A stretch of DNA of 64,000 bases from NCBI RefSeq assembly GCF_964355755.1, contig NC_092678.1:17764922-17828921 (forward strand), written 5' to 3'. Shown here piece by piece: positions 36,800 to 48,540 of this stretch. The notes under the pieces were generated by a model that was not told where the DNA came from, did no database searches, and saw only the letters and a list, made by a program, of their open reading frames with translations. The stretch comes from Antedon mediterranea. Lineage: Eukaryota > Echinodermata > Crinoidea > Comatulida > Antedonidae. The position numbers and the translations under genes are program-made. Numbering within the stretch: the stretch's first letter is position 1; each line of letters begins with the position of its first letter.

Positions 36800-37688
36800 G
36801 ACAACAGCAGATCTTCAAGCATGAGGTGTACAAGGTCATTTACATAACAATATGCACAGTCAGATTGAAAGTACAGGGCTAGCTTCCCACTGATGCTAGT
36901 AGACCATTGTTCTTGAGCAGTGATGAGTTTGAATTAAAACAATAAAGGCACAAGCAGGGCCTAGCTGAACTTCAGGAAACAACAAGAAAAACAACTGCGA
37001 TTTACTCCAAGATACGATTATTTCCACATAAGAAATTTGTGAATATATGGTGCTCAATTTGCTATTCCAGCATCCAGTAAAACTTATTTGATGAAAAAAA
37101 CCATCTGCAAACAGATACGAAGTTGTTATGCACAGAGCAATATAGAGCCGCCACATGGGCGCTGCAACCTCCTCTAGTAAAGCACATTGAAGGCCAGTAA
37201 CGTCGCTAATAGTTCCACTGGAAATACGCCTTTTCACGATATGGAAGACATCTTCTTCGATGGATGACAAAATAATAATATGAGCAAAGCGTAGCCAATG
37301 GTTCTGTCCACAACAGATTGTGGACAAGCCCATAATAACGACCATATTAATGTCAAAGGCAAAGTTACTAAAACATTCATAACTGATTAACGGCGGACAG
37401 TCAAAATGAAATTCCAAAAATGTTAGTCACCTTAAGCATACTATTTTGTCCCCTCCGAAGAAATGTATATTCAGTGGTTAGTTTGATTATTCTACATGTT
37501 GACTTACATAATAAAACCATCGAAACATGTTAATCTAAACTTTCACAAATGTGTGCTTATAATCATCTCGTTCGGTTTTATCAAAGAAATACTGTCAACA
37601 TTCTAACAAATCTCGCCCTTTCTCCAAGTATTATTCAATGTTAATTTAATTTAACAAAAAAAATTGATTAAACATGTAGATTATTTAT

Positions 37689-37819
37689 TATTTAAAAAGG
37701 CAACCAGTGAACGTTACTGGTGAGAGAACCACTAAAACCGTGGCGTGTCTCGACATCCAGTCCATGGTGTTTAAAGTTAGAATACACTGCTCCAGGAAGA
37801 CGCTACCTTAATCCACGTT
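37689..37819 (-). other. 131-bp conserved island, copy 3 (unit B)
   Basis: Unit-B duplicate of 25858-25988. Confidence 0.4.
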
Positions 37820-38714
37820 AGGGCAAATGAGCACTGTCTGTAAGACTCTGTTATGCAGAAATGTATATCAAATGAAAACGAAAAGGAAAGTCTGGAGTTG
37901 TGACTAACCATCTATTTCAGCCAAACAAAAAATGGAACATACTCTATCGACAAAATAGGGACCAAATCAGAACCCATCAAGATCATATGTATAACTCGAC
38001 TGCTGATAAATGACGAACGTAAGCTATTTACACGCTACCACTGTAAGGAGCTCGAAAGCAGAGATGAATAGATGAATGGATGATAAAATTAATAACTTGC
38101 ACTACTATATCCTAATTGATAATGAAATAAACATGAACTATATTAATGACATTACAATTGTTAACTGAACTGAAGTACATGATGAACAACCACTATTTAG
38201 TTTTATAATGAACTTCTGTAATATGAACAAATTGAAACTACTTAATTTGTATTTTTACATTACTTTATTGTCAAAAACCAACGTAATAAAATATTAGAAT
38301 ATAGGCCTACAGCACCGGATATTTATGATAACGTGATCTAATGATTATTTGAATAGACACCACACCTAGGAAATTGAATACAACAATTCTGTAGTCAAAA
38401 TTAAACTGGTTTCTTGTGATAGCGTCAACAAGCATTATTGACATGAGTAGTGTACTCCATATTATTGGTATGATGTACTGTAAGTCCCTCCGGATATATT
38501 TAAAGTTACTGGACTTATTATTAATAGTTTTTCGTTAGTAAATTGACACTTTATACTGCCTTAGTAGGTTCCGATGAACCTTAGAATCAGGAAAAACTTC
38601 AAATATCATATCTTATATTATGTCTAATTTCATAATTAACATGATTGCCTTGCAATGTAAATCAGCATTCTTTACATTTTTTGGATGCATACAATTATAA
38701 GAAGAAATACTTAC

Positions 38715-38786
38715 AGTATTTGCAAAGATGTTAAACCACCAAATACATTTGCAGGCAATGATTGTAAGTGGTTTTCGTTTAAATAT
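38715..38786 (-). CDS. LRR exon 5 (copy B of 26884 exon)
   Basis: 72 nt, phase 2 to 2, acceptor TTGAAG, donor GTAAGTATTTC. It encodes LYLNENHLQSLPANVF then GGLTSLQI(L). This is a different LRR subtype (LYLNxNxLxxLPxxVF) from the SLVTL repeats. I see no difference from 26884-26955. Confidence 0.85.
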
Positions 38787-39652
38787 CTTCAACAACAAAA
38801 AGAAACAAAAGTTAGTAATTAAACATTCACGAGCTGTTTTGAAGGATGTCGTCTTTGTTTTTGGACACAAAAGTAAATTAAAATATGTTGGCCGTATAGA
38901 ATAGGTGTCTGTGGAAATTACTATATGGCCGATAACGTTACGAACGTTTGGTTATTACACAAATGAAAATGTAAATAAAGTGCATGATCGAATAGTTTTA
39001 GGGTTCTAAGATGGAGAAATAGACATCAAACTCGTCTGCTGTCATTCGTCTGAAAGTCAATATAAACGGTCAGGCCGTTATTATAAATGAGAAAAAACGT
39101 AGTAAAAGTGTAGTATTATACTTAAACTTAATTTAAACTTTTCATAAAATGTCGATTGATGTTACGTATGAAGTGATATCCGGGAACATTGCGTCAAGTT
39201 TATCGAACAATTTGGGTACGAACTTTCAAAAACCGCTTTATCATGCCATTAAGTAATTGTTCATATAAAGAATCGATTTTCCTATATCAATGTAAACGAT
39301 TCCATGTGGTTCATGTTCTAAAAAAACTGCTATTGTTAGCCCTGAAAAAAAAGAACCTATTATACTTTTACGGACCATTTTCGCTGAACACGTCGAAGAT
39401 GTTGGTACTTAGCATTAGTTAGTTTTAAGTTGGACAAAAGCAGTTTATTAACTTTAAAAGGAGCATCCCAACCATTGCCTGGTCGGCGATCTTTTGACTA
39501 AACGTCCTAAATATATTTTTGAACAAACAAAGTTAAATCAAATCATCTGAACTCATATTATTAGTTAGTAAATTGAATTTTAGAAACATCTACACATATC
39601 ATATATCTGTAAATCTGCAGCATATTTGAAGTATAAAATTATAAGAAAACAC

Positions 39653-39710
39653 AGTATTTGCAAAGATTTTTAACCACATTTGCAGGCAATGATTTTCGTC
39701 GTATAAATAC
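39653..39710 (-). pseudogene. Decayed LRR exon (copy B)
   Basis: Exact copy of the relic at 27822 in the second 11.8-kb unit. It resembles the 38715 exon (shared ...CAATGATT/GCAGGCAA... block) but is about 14 nt short. Its donor reads CT|GTGTTT instead of CT|GTAAGT, and its frame is broken. It is probably skipped in splicing. Confidence 0.6.
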
Positions 39711-40830
39711 CTTGTAAATGTTGTAAATAAACACAGGAGCTGTTTTGAAGGATGTCTTTGTTTTGGAAAAAATAGTTTCACTTGCGTATATGTCAATGAT
39801 TAACATAGAGTGGTTGTAAAATAATAAGTGTCAGTGGAAAATAATAGATGCTGATGTTAACATGCTAATAAAAAAAAGAAGAGTAACATTACAAATGTAA
39901 GAGTTTAGCTTTATAATGTATTTGTAATAGGTAGTCTCTGTAGCAAGGGCAAATTCTCACCCGACTAAACATAGCTGAAATAATAGTTGATGTAGACCTA
40001 ATCTGACCTACATGAATTTTAGAATTGAGAATAACCAAACGAATTAAGAACAATTTTTACAGAAAATTGATGGTATAATGATGATTTATTTGCAGTTTAA
40101 GAAGTGACAGTATTTTCCCTTCTCTTATCTTATCTTATCTAGGTCTACTGCAGAATGTGAACGGAAACATCCGTATACGTTTGACAAAAAGTATAAAAAA
40201 TTACCTATAAAAAGATTGACCAGTTTATAATAATCTCATAGCGCCGTTACACACTCACATAATTATTATTTGTTTGTACAATAATGTAAGCAAATAGACT
40301 GGAAGATACTAAAGCATTTTTTAAAAACTATAACACAATACTACTGTTGTAAGGTCTATAACCCACAAGGGCTTTGATGTTACTGTAATGATCAATAACT
40401 GTACCATTAACATTGGTCAAATCAAGTAAACATGTTCCTACCAAGAATAACCTGTAATACAAAAATGTAAACATAATAATACAATTTTAATATAAATTTT
40501 ATTGACAAAAAGAGAGATAGACGTTTCATTACTATCATAGAAACATTTTCAAGATCAAGTGAATCCAAATCAATAATAATTATTTGCACTAAGCACCAAA
40601 GTTGGTGACATGAAATGCTACTGAGGGATTGAAATTAAATATTAAACGTCTTTTAATTCATAATAATACAACTTAAAACTATCATTTTAATTATTTTGCA
40701 AAAAAACAAAAAAACACACATATTTTATGTTTTATCCGCTTTGATTAAGAATAAATTGAATAATGTGTTATTGTTCAGAGTCATACCACAAGGCTTCAAT
40801 TAAAAAAATATACTTTAACGTACTAATGTT

Positions 40831-43528
40831 ATAGGATCTAGTATGTCAACAAATTACACCAGGTATGTATGCAATATTTTACTCCAGAAGATGTTAAAAT
40901 ACTCAAGAATAAACTAGCTAAGTAACTGATGGGGGTGACAGTGTCGTATTAAAACGTCGTCAAAAAGTCGAGAATAATATGACCGGTATCTTATCATTTC
41001 TTATTAACAATAATGTTGAATTAAAGAATTCTGACATTTCCTGCTGTGAACTTATCTAAAATTGCAACTGTTGATATTGGGGCTGTAGATACTGCCTCGT
41101 TATATCGTGAGATAAACAAGATACCATTTGATTTGCAGCTTGTAAAAGGAGATGTTGAGCATGGTTTTACTGAAAGACAACACATCAAGATTAAGCTGAA
41201 TGAGTGTTATTGAACAGTCAAAACTTCATTGAACTGCAATAATGCTAGCAACGCCAAGTATTTTCCTAATGCTGTTTAAGTGATGCTTCTCGTCAAGGTA
41301 CGTATAAGCAAAAGCCACAAAAAAGCAGACACATGCCTTCCTTGGAATTATGTCCGTTGATACCACCGTGGATGGAAATCAATGCAAAAGTGAGTGCTTT
41401 GACTGTTAAAAGTGATGAATATGCTCCTTTATTGTTGAGCTGTGATGCTAAATATAAAGAGAATATATACTTGGTCCGTCACTCTGGCCTGCTAATGCCA
41501 TCATTCGTAAATATTATGAGCCTAGAATTGGTTTGAAAGATAATCAATATGACTCCAGCTTTAACCATACTGGTTAGTCATGGCTGTTCATCAAACTTGT
41601 GATGTCCGAGTAGTTTCATATAACTGTAAGAAATTAAAGTCTAAACAGAAGAAGATTATTGACTTATGCGAGACGTATGATGTTATTTGTTTGCAAGAAA
41701 CATGGCTATGTTATGATGAGCTTCACCTCTTGGAAACGCTGTATATTGATTTTGACTGTTATGGCACGTCGTCTATTGATACCTCCGCATCTCTGGAAGT
41801 GTAGCTACATTGTTTAGAAAGAGTTTATATAGTTCTGGTAGGCTGTGAGAATCGGGGTTCACGTCTGACACGTTTACCTTCTATAGCACATAACACAACC
41901 AGTCGGTTGGACCATTTAGTTTCCACTCAGAGTTCTCATTCTAGTTTAAGTAATTGTAATTGTAGTTTTGCGTCAGGTAGTTGAGTGATTAGATGTTTTG
42001 CCCTACTAAGTAAAATTGAGAATATTTGCGAAAACATTCGCAAGTAGTTCTCGGGTGAGACTCGAACCCACGACCTCCAGATCACTAGCCTGGCGTTCAT
42101 ACCTCTAGACCACCGAGCTTGCGCTGATGGCCAGTGGTTAGATTCGAGCTCAAGTAAGCAGCGGGTACTGCACCAACAGGATTGTAATTGTAGTTTTAGC
42201 TATTGTAATTTTAGCTATATGATTTCATAGGGTCTGATCATTTCTCTATTGCATTTTGTATTAATGATGTTTTATGGGATAAGCCTATAACCCATGATTC
42301 AAGATAACGACAGACATAACATTGCAACTATTGTTAACTGCAAGTCCGTTAGTAAACAGGATATTGATAAGTACACTTATACCACATGTATTACTTAATA
42401 GTCTTTTAATTAAGTCCTAAGCTTTCAATTGCCATAGTTTCTTTCTGGACGCACCAAAAGCGTTCGATCGAGTCAAATCTTATTTAAAGTTTTAGTTGAA
42501 AGAGGTGTGCCTATCTTTGTAGTTAGGAGCTTACGACACTGGTTTGATAATCAAGAATTTGTTGTTAAATGGGGACATTGTGTCCCTTCACTTTTTTTCT
42601 GTTATTAACGGTGTGCGCCAAGGGGGTGTAATGTCTCCACTGCTTTACAATGTAGCCTATTATATTGACGATCTTTATGTACAACTTAGAGAGTCCAATC
42701 ATGGGTGTACTATTGGTGATAACAAAGTTAATTGTCTCAGTTACGCTGATGACATGCTTCTCATGGCTTCTTTTTCTATTGGAGTACTGAATCTCATTAA
42801 TGTTTTTGAACTTTATGCTACGAATCGAGATATTGTGTACGGTACTATACAATCCAAGTGTATGTTTTTATGTGCTCGTGTACGTAAGTTACAAGGTTGA
42901 CCTAGTGTTAAGCTAAACCACAATGACCTTGAATTTGTTGACTGTATAACATACTTGGGTCATGTGATTTTTAACTCTCTGAATTATGATAATGATATTA
43001 AGAAACAGTATCGAGCTCTGTATATCAAAGCTAATGCATTATACAGGACATTCTACAAATGTTCCGTTGAAGTTAAATGTCAGTTATTTAAAATGTTTTG
43101 CGTTAATGTAGGTCAATACTGTATGACTCTATGGAGTAAATTCCGTGAAGGTACTGTAAACTAATTTAAAGTTTTCTTTAATAACGGGTTGCGTAAGCTA
43201 CTGAAAATTCTTAGTTATAGCATGATGTTTTTTAACGAATAACGTTCCCTCATTCTATAATTAGATGGAACGCTATACATTATAGTTTTAAGAACATAAT
43301 TAATGACAGTTGCAATAGCCTGATTCAAACCATAGTCTGTTAACGTCCTTACACAATCCAACCTACATCAGCGTTGGTACAAATTGGTATTTAGGATATT
43401 GTAGGTTGGTTTTGTGGAAGTGGCTTATATTGTTAATTTCCTGGTGAAATTGTTTCTATTTTTGTTTTTTGTATGATTTGTATATGGATGTACTATCCGA
43501 AATAAAGAAAATGAATGAATGGGTGAAT
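40831..43528 (+). mobile_element. LINE family A, original right-hand copy
   Basis: It has the same broken endonuclease and reverse transcriptase motifs as 29000-31704 (GVRQGGVMSPLLYNV at about 42607, YADD at about 42740). After 42875 its 3' part differs from the other two copies by several percent (for example HVIFNSLNYDN for HVICNSLNDDN). The tail GAATGAATGGGTGAAT ends near 43528. Confidence 0.75.
41970..42180 (-). mobile_element. tRNA-derived SINE (copy B)
   Basis: Unit-B duplicate of 30139-30349, with the same 17-bp flanking duplication. Confidence 0.75.
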
Positions 43529-43699
43529 AGTGTACCGTCATTTTAAAAGTGATATTATTGGCCTAATACAACGTACTGATATTTAGAAACAGTTAAACCT
43601 ACCCTTAAATGCATAATTTTACAATTAACATGATTTACTTACAATTGTAAAGCTTTTAAATGTTTACCAGTAAGGAAAAACATGAGAATAAACACTTAC

Positions 43700-43771
43700 A
43701 GTGTAACCAATGATGTCAAACCACCAAATGCATTTTCATGCAATATAGTAATGTCATTACTTCCTAAATTC
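43700..43771 (-). CDS. LRR exon 4
   Basis: 72 nt, phase 2 to 2, acceptor TTTTTAAG, donor GTAAGTGTTT. It encodes LNLGSNDITILHENAF then GGLTSLVT(L). It is the first, leftmost 1.6-kb unit, directly right of the third (diverged) copy of the LINE 3' end that bounds the 11.8-kb duplication. Confidence 0.85.
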
Positions 43772-43973
43772 CTTAAAAATAAAAACATAAATACATGGTA
43801 AAATAACAGTTCACGAGTTGATGTTTTCTTCTTTGGGAAAAATAGGTACAGTTTGGTGTGTATGTCAGTGGACAAAATAGTGACCGTCAAATAATTTATC
43901 TGTATTGTACTGTTAGTATGTCAAATCAAAAGTTAAAATATTATTAAAATTAAAATACAAAGTTTATCAATCA

Positions 43974-44671
43974 AGTACGTAGAACAAAAAGATCGGAAGC
44001 CTAACTGGTCGGAACCTGTTCGCCAGAGATGGATCCTGATCAAGTTCAAACTGTCAAACACGTCACAGGAAGCGTGGACAAATGTGGAAGACGCGTCAAA
44101 CTTCGAAGGAAAAAATTCAACCCTCCAATGCCAGCTGTTATTTTTGGTAATGCTCACTCACTCAAAAACAATTGAATTGGCTGCAAATGCCAGTATACAG
44201 GGACAGTTGCCAGTTGCGCTCACTGAAACTTGGCTAAATGAATCTTTATCGGATCATGGATCAAAAAATTTTTCTTGTAACCTGCAATTATTAAAAGTTG
44301 CCCATCGTCCCTTTTACTTGTAAAGGGAATTCTCGCAAGTTCTAGTCATCATTATCTATAGGCCTATACACCAGAAAGCAGACTACAAAGTAGCTTGCAC
44401 TAAAGTCGCTGAGGTAGATAGACACCTAATATAAGCTGCAAATCTCCAGATTAAAAAAAGCTCTTACTAGGTGATTTCAACAAAGGATCCCATAAAGAGC
44501 TTTCAAAGGTAATTCCACACCTTCATCAATATGTAAACGTTGCTACGAGAAAAGGCACTATACTTGATATGTGCTATGGATATAGTTAAAATGCTTATAC
44601 AGCAAAGAGATATCCAGGCATTGGGCGGTCAGATCACGAAATGATACAGCATGATCCAAAGCTATAATTCA
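43974..44671 (+). mobile_element. LINE family C endonuclease fragment, copy 2
   Basis: It has TETWLNESLSDHGS, a broken LLGDFNKGSHKELSK segment, and IGRSDHEMIQHDPKL near 44625. The frame is interrupted. It is the same fragment as in the next two units. Confidence 0.65.
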
Positions 44672-44780
44672 CGAACTTAGGAAGCCTCAAAATGAATATG
44701 ATACACGCACATATCTTTAATTATGATATTCATTAGGCCTACATTTGGCCTGGGTTAACCCATTGTGGTGCTGTTTTTTT

Positions 44781-44987
44781 AGTCGCGTGGACGCGACTCA
44801 ATAGTTCACTATGTCGGTCGGTCGGTCGGTCTGTCGGTCTGTCTGTCGGTCTGGTATCACTATGCGTTTTATCGCTTTTCTGTACTTTTTGAACTGTTTT
44901 GATGTACAGAAAAGTTTTAAAGTACATTACTTTTTGAAAGTTCATTTTTTTCTGAGAGCACGCGACTTATGGCTGTTGGCCTTGTTT
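44781..44987 (+). mobile_element. (GGTC)n element, copy in unit 1
   Basis: It runs from AGTCGCGTGGACGCGACT to GGCCTTGTTTA. It contains the GTCGGTCGGTCGG tract, the CTTTTCTGTAC/GTACAGAAAAG hairpin and a second CACGCGACT word. The empty site in unit 3 (about 47990-48010) shows that this stretch is an insertion. Confidence 0.7.
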
Positions 44988-45301
44988 ATTTTTCAGTTCG
45001 ATTCTTCCAGGATAGTATTGTTTTATTTATTTAATCTATAGAAGGTTTAAAATGTTGTTTAATAATTAATGTTAGATGGTATGAGATAAAACAAGAGACA
45101 AACTGTACATAGTAACAGGAATGAAATTGAAGATGATTACCACTTTCTGTTAAAGTGTTAATACAACTTATTTTTATCGTTTGATTTATTTTGCAAAATA
45201 CACTAAATTAGGAAAAACATATTTTATGTTGTATCCGCTTTAATAATAAAGAAAAAGTCAAAGAATTTGTTATTTGTTAAAAAATGAGAATAAACACTTA
45301 C

Positions 45302-45373
45302 AGTGTAACCAATGATGTCAAGCCACCAAATGCATTTTCATGCAATGTAGTAATGTCGTTACCTCTTAAATCC
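45302..45373 (-). CDS. LRR exon 3
   Basis: 72 nt, phase 2 to 2. It encodes LDLRGNDITTLHENAF then GGLTSLVT(L). It is the middle 1.6-kb unit, with the same splice sites as the 46928 and 43700 exons. Confidence 0.85.
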
Positions 45374-45598
45374 CTTCAAAATAAAAACATGAATACTTGG
45401 TAAAATAACAGTTCACGAGTTGGGAAAAATAGGTACAGTTTGGTTTGTAAGTCAGCGGACAAAATAGTGACCGTAAAATAATGTATCTGTATTGTACTGT
45501 TAGTGTGTATTACGTGACGTGTCAGTGAACATTGAAGAGGATTGATAATGGTACAAAAGTTAACATATTATTAAAATTAAAATTCAACATTTATCAAT

Positions 45599-46304
45599 CA
45601 AGTACGTAGAACAAAAAGATCGGAAGCCTAACTGGTCGGAACCTGTTCCGCCAGAGATGGATCCTGATCAAGTTCAAACTATCAAACACGTCACAGGAAG
45701 CGTGGAAAATGTGGAAGACGCGTCAAACTTCGAAGGAAAAAATTAAAACCTCCAATGCCATCTGTTATATTTGGTAATGCTCACTCACTCAAAAACAAGT
45801 GAATTGGCTGCAAATGCCAGTATACCTGTTCGAATGCAGGGATAGTTGCCTTGTGGCGCTCACTGAAACTTGGCTGAATGAATCTTTATCGGATCATGGA
45901 TCAAAAAATTGGACTTGTGACCTGCAATTATTAAAAGTTTCCCATCGTCCCTTTTACTTGCAAAGGGAATTCTCGCAAGTTCTAGTCATCATTATCTATA
46001 GGCCTATACACCCGAAAGCAGACTTCAAAGTAGCTTGCACTAAACTCGCTGAGGTAGATAGACACCTAAGCTGCAAATTTCCAGATTCAATAAAGCTCTT
46101 ACTAGGTGATTTCAACAAAGGATCCCATAAAGAGCTTTCAAAGGTAATTCCACACCTTCATCAATATGTAAACATTGCTACGAGAGAAGGCACTATACTT
46201 GATATTTGCTATGGATATATTTAAAATGCTTATACGGCAAAGAGATATCCAGGCATTGGGCGGTCAGATCACGAAATGATACAGCATGATCCAAAGCTAT
46301 AATT
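45599..46304 (+). mobile_element. LINE family C endonuclease fragment, copy 3 (longest open frame)
   Basis: 141 codons (45799-46224) remain open: ALTETWLNESLSD, VLVIIIYRPIHPK, LLLGDFNKGSHKEL and ATREGTILDICYGY. A SDH motif (GRSDHEM) follows after a stop. The pattern is APE-type endonuclease. The reverse transcriptase is missing. Confidence 0.7.
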
Positions 46305-46411
46305 CACGAACTTAGGAAGCCTAAAAATGAATATGATACACGCACATATCTTTATGATATCCATTAGGCCTACATTAGGCCTGGGTTAACCCATTGTGGT
46401 GCTGTTTTTTT

Positions 46412-46613
46412 AGTCGCGTGGACTCAATAGTTCACTATGTCGGTCGGTCTGTCGATCTGTCGGTCTGTCTGTCGGTCCGGTATCACTATGCGTTTTATCG
46501 CTTTTCTGTACTTTTTGAACTGTTTTGATGTACAGAAAAGTTTTAAAGTACATTACTTTTTGAAAGTTCATTTTTTTCTGAGAGCACGCGACTTATGGCT
46601 GTTGGCCTTGTTT
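46412..46613 (+). mobile_element. (GGTC)n element, copy in unit 2
   Basis: Almost identical to the copy at 44781, with a short deletion in the first palindrome and one fewer GGTC block. Confidence 0.7.
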
Positions 46614-46927
46614 ATTTTTCAGTTCGATTCTTCCAGGATAGTATTGTTTTATTTATTTAATCTATAGAAGGTTTAAAATGTTGTTTAATAATTAATGTTA
46701 GATGGTATGAGATAAAACAAGAGACAAACTGTACATAGTAACAGGAATGAAATTGAAAATGATTACCACTTTCTGTTAATGTGTTAATACAACTTAAATT
46801 TATCGTTTGATTTATTTTGCAAAATACACTAAATTAGGAAAAACAGATTTTATGTTGTATCCGCTTTAATAATAAAGAAAAAGTCAAAGAATTTGTTATT
46901 TGTTAAAAAATGAGAATAAACACTTAC

Positions 46928-46999
46928 AGTGTAACCAATGATGTCAAACCATCAAATGCATTTTCATGCAATGTAGTAATGTTGTTACTACTTAAATCC
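46928..46999 (-). CDS. LRR exon 2
   Basis: 72 nt, phase 2 to 2, donor GTAAGTGTTTATTCTC shared with the neighbouring units. It encodes LDLSSNNITTLHENAF then DGLTSLVT(L). It lies in the third of three tandem units of about 1.6 kb and differs from the 45302 exon mainly at the exposed positions around the Asn ladder. Confidence 0.85.
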
Positions 47000-47219
47000 C
47001 TTCAAAATAAAAACATGAATACTTGGTAAAATTAACAGTTCACGAGTTGGGAAAAATAGTTGCATGTGTGTATGTCAGTGGATGAAATAGTGACTGTAAA
47101 ATAATGTATCTGTATTGTACTGTTAGTGTGTACAGTATTACCTGTCAGTGAAAATTAAAGAGGGTCGATAATGGTATAAACGTTAACATATTATTAAATT
47201 AAAATACAAAGTTTATCGA

Positions 47220-47880
47220 TTGAGTACGTAGAACTAAAGATCCGAAGCCTAGTTGGTCGGAACCTGTTCCGCCAGAGATGGATCCTGATCAAGTTCAAAC
47301 TATCAAACACGTCACAGGAAGCGTGGACAAAATGTGGAAGACGCGTCAAACTTCGAAGGAAAAAATTCAAACCTCCAATGCCAGCTGTTATTTTTGGTAA
47401 TGCTCACTCACTCAAAAAAAAGTTTAGTGAATGGGCTGCAAATGCCAGTATACCTATTCGAATACAGGGACAGTACTGAAACTTGGCTTAATAAATCTGT
47501 TTCGGATTATGGATCATATAATTGTTCTTGGAAGTTGCCCATCTTCCATTTTACTTGCAAAGGGAATTCTCGCATGTTCTAGTCACCATTATCTGTATAC
47601 ACAAGAAAGCAGACTTCAAAGTAGCTTGTGCTAAAGTCGCTGAGATAGATAGACACCTAAGCTGCAAATCTACAGATTCAATAAAGTTGTTACTAGGTGA
47701 TTTCCACAAAGGATCCCATAAAGAGCTTTCAAACGTAATTCCACACCTTCATCAACATGTAAACGTTGCTACGAGAAGGCAATATGGAAATGTTAAAAAT
47801 GCTTATACAGCAAAGAGATGTCCAAGCATTGGGCGGTCAGATCACAAAATGATACAACATGATCCCAAGCTATAGTTTAC
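47220..47880 (+). mobile_element. LINE family C endonuclease fragment, copy 4
   Basis: It has the same order of segments: TETWLNKSVSD, then SIKLLLGDFHKGSHKEL (GDFN changed to GDFH), then NVKNAYTAKRCPSIGRSDHK. It is frameshifted between the first two parts. Confidence 0.65.
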
Positions 47881-48540
47881 GAACGAAGGAAGCCTCAAAA
47901 TGAATTATGATACGCACATATCTTAGTGCCTTTAATTATGATATTCATTAGGCCTACATTGGCCTGGGTTTACTCACTTTGAACTGTAGTGCTGTTTTTT
48001 TTTTATTCTTCAGTTCGATTCTTCCTGTATAGTATTGTTTTATTTATTTAATCTATAGAAGGTTTAACCATACGAACGTTAGACTATTGTAAAAAAAAAA
48101 TGTTCGATAAACTAAATCATTGGATTTTTGTCTAGATTTGGTGGTTTTTCTTAGGTTTACGAATTAATTTTTTCTTTGGTTAAGGGGGATTGATCGGCTG
48201 AATGGGTAATACTTTGTATGATTTAGCTTTGTAATTTATTTGTTATAGGTATAGTCTCTGGTCTATGTAGCAAGGGCAAATATTCCACCAAATTCAGACT
48301 CAACTCAACTGAAATTAAGCAAATATTTTTTAGGAATCAATGTTAGATGGCGTGAGATATAAAACGAGAAAATAAACTATGTAAAATTTGTAACAGGAAT
48401 GAAATTGAAGATGATTACCACTTTCTGTTAATGTGTTAATACAACTTATTTTTATCGTTTATTTATTTTGCAAAATACACTACATTAGGAAAAAACATAT
48501 TTTATGTTGTATCCACTTTAATAATAAAGAATAATGTAAA

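Larger units (their letters stand above)
33601..37416 (-). mobile_element. CR1/L2-type LINE, copy B
   Basis: Exact duplicate of the element at 21770, sharing the same frameshift. It arose by segmental duplication, not by a second insertion. Confidence 0.85.
31044..42874. repeat. 11,831-bp tandem duplication, unit B
   Basis: Second copy of unit A. At 42875 the sequence passes into a third LINE 3' end that is several percent diverged, which shows where the perfect duplication stops. Confidence 0.9.
43680..48540. repeat. Three tandem LRR-cassette units of about 1.6 kb
   Basis: The units start near 43680, 45284 and 46910 (LRR exon spacing 1602 and 1626 bp). Each holds an LRR exon, the GTTCACGAGTTG intron segment, a family-C LINE endonuclease fragment, and a terminal block ending GTATCCRCTTTAATAATAAAGAA. 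Units 1 and 2 also carry the (GGTC)n element, which is absent from unit 3. Unit 3 has about 250 bp extra near 48065-48330. Confidence 0.8.
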
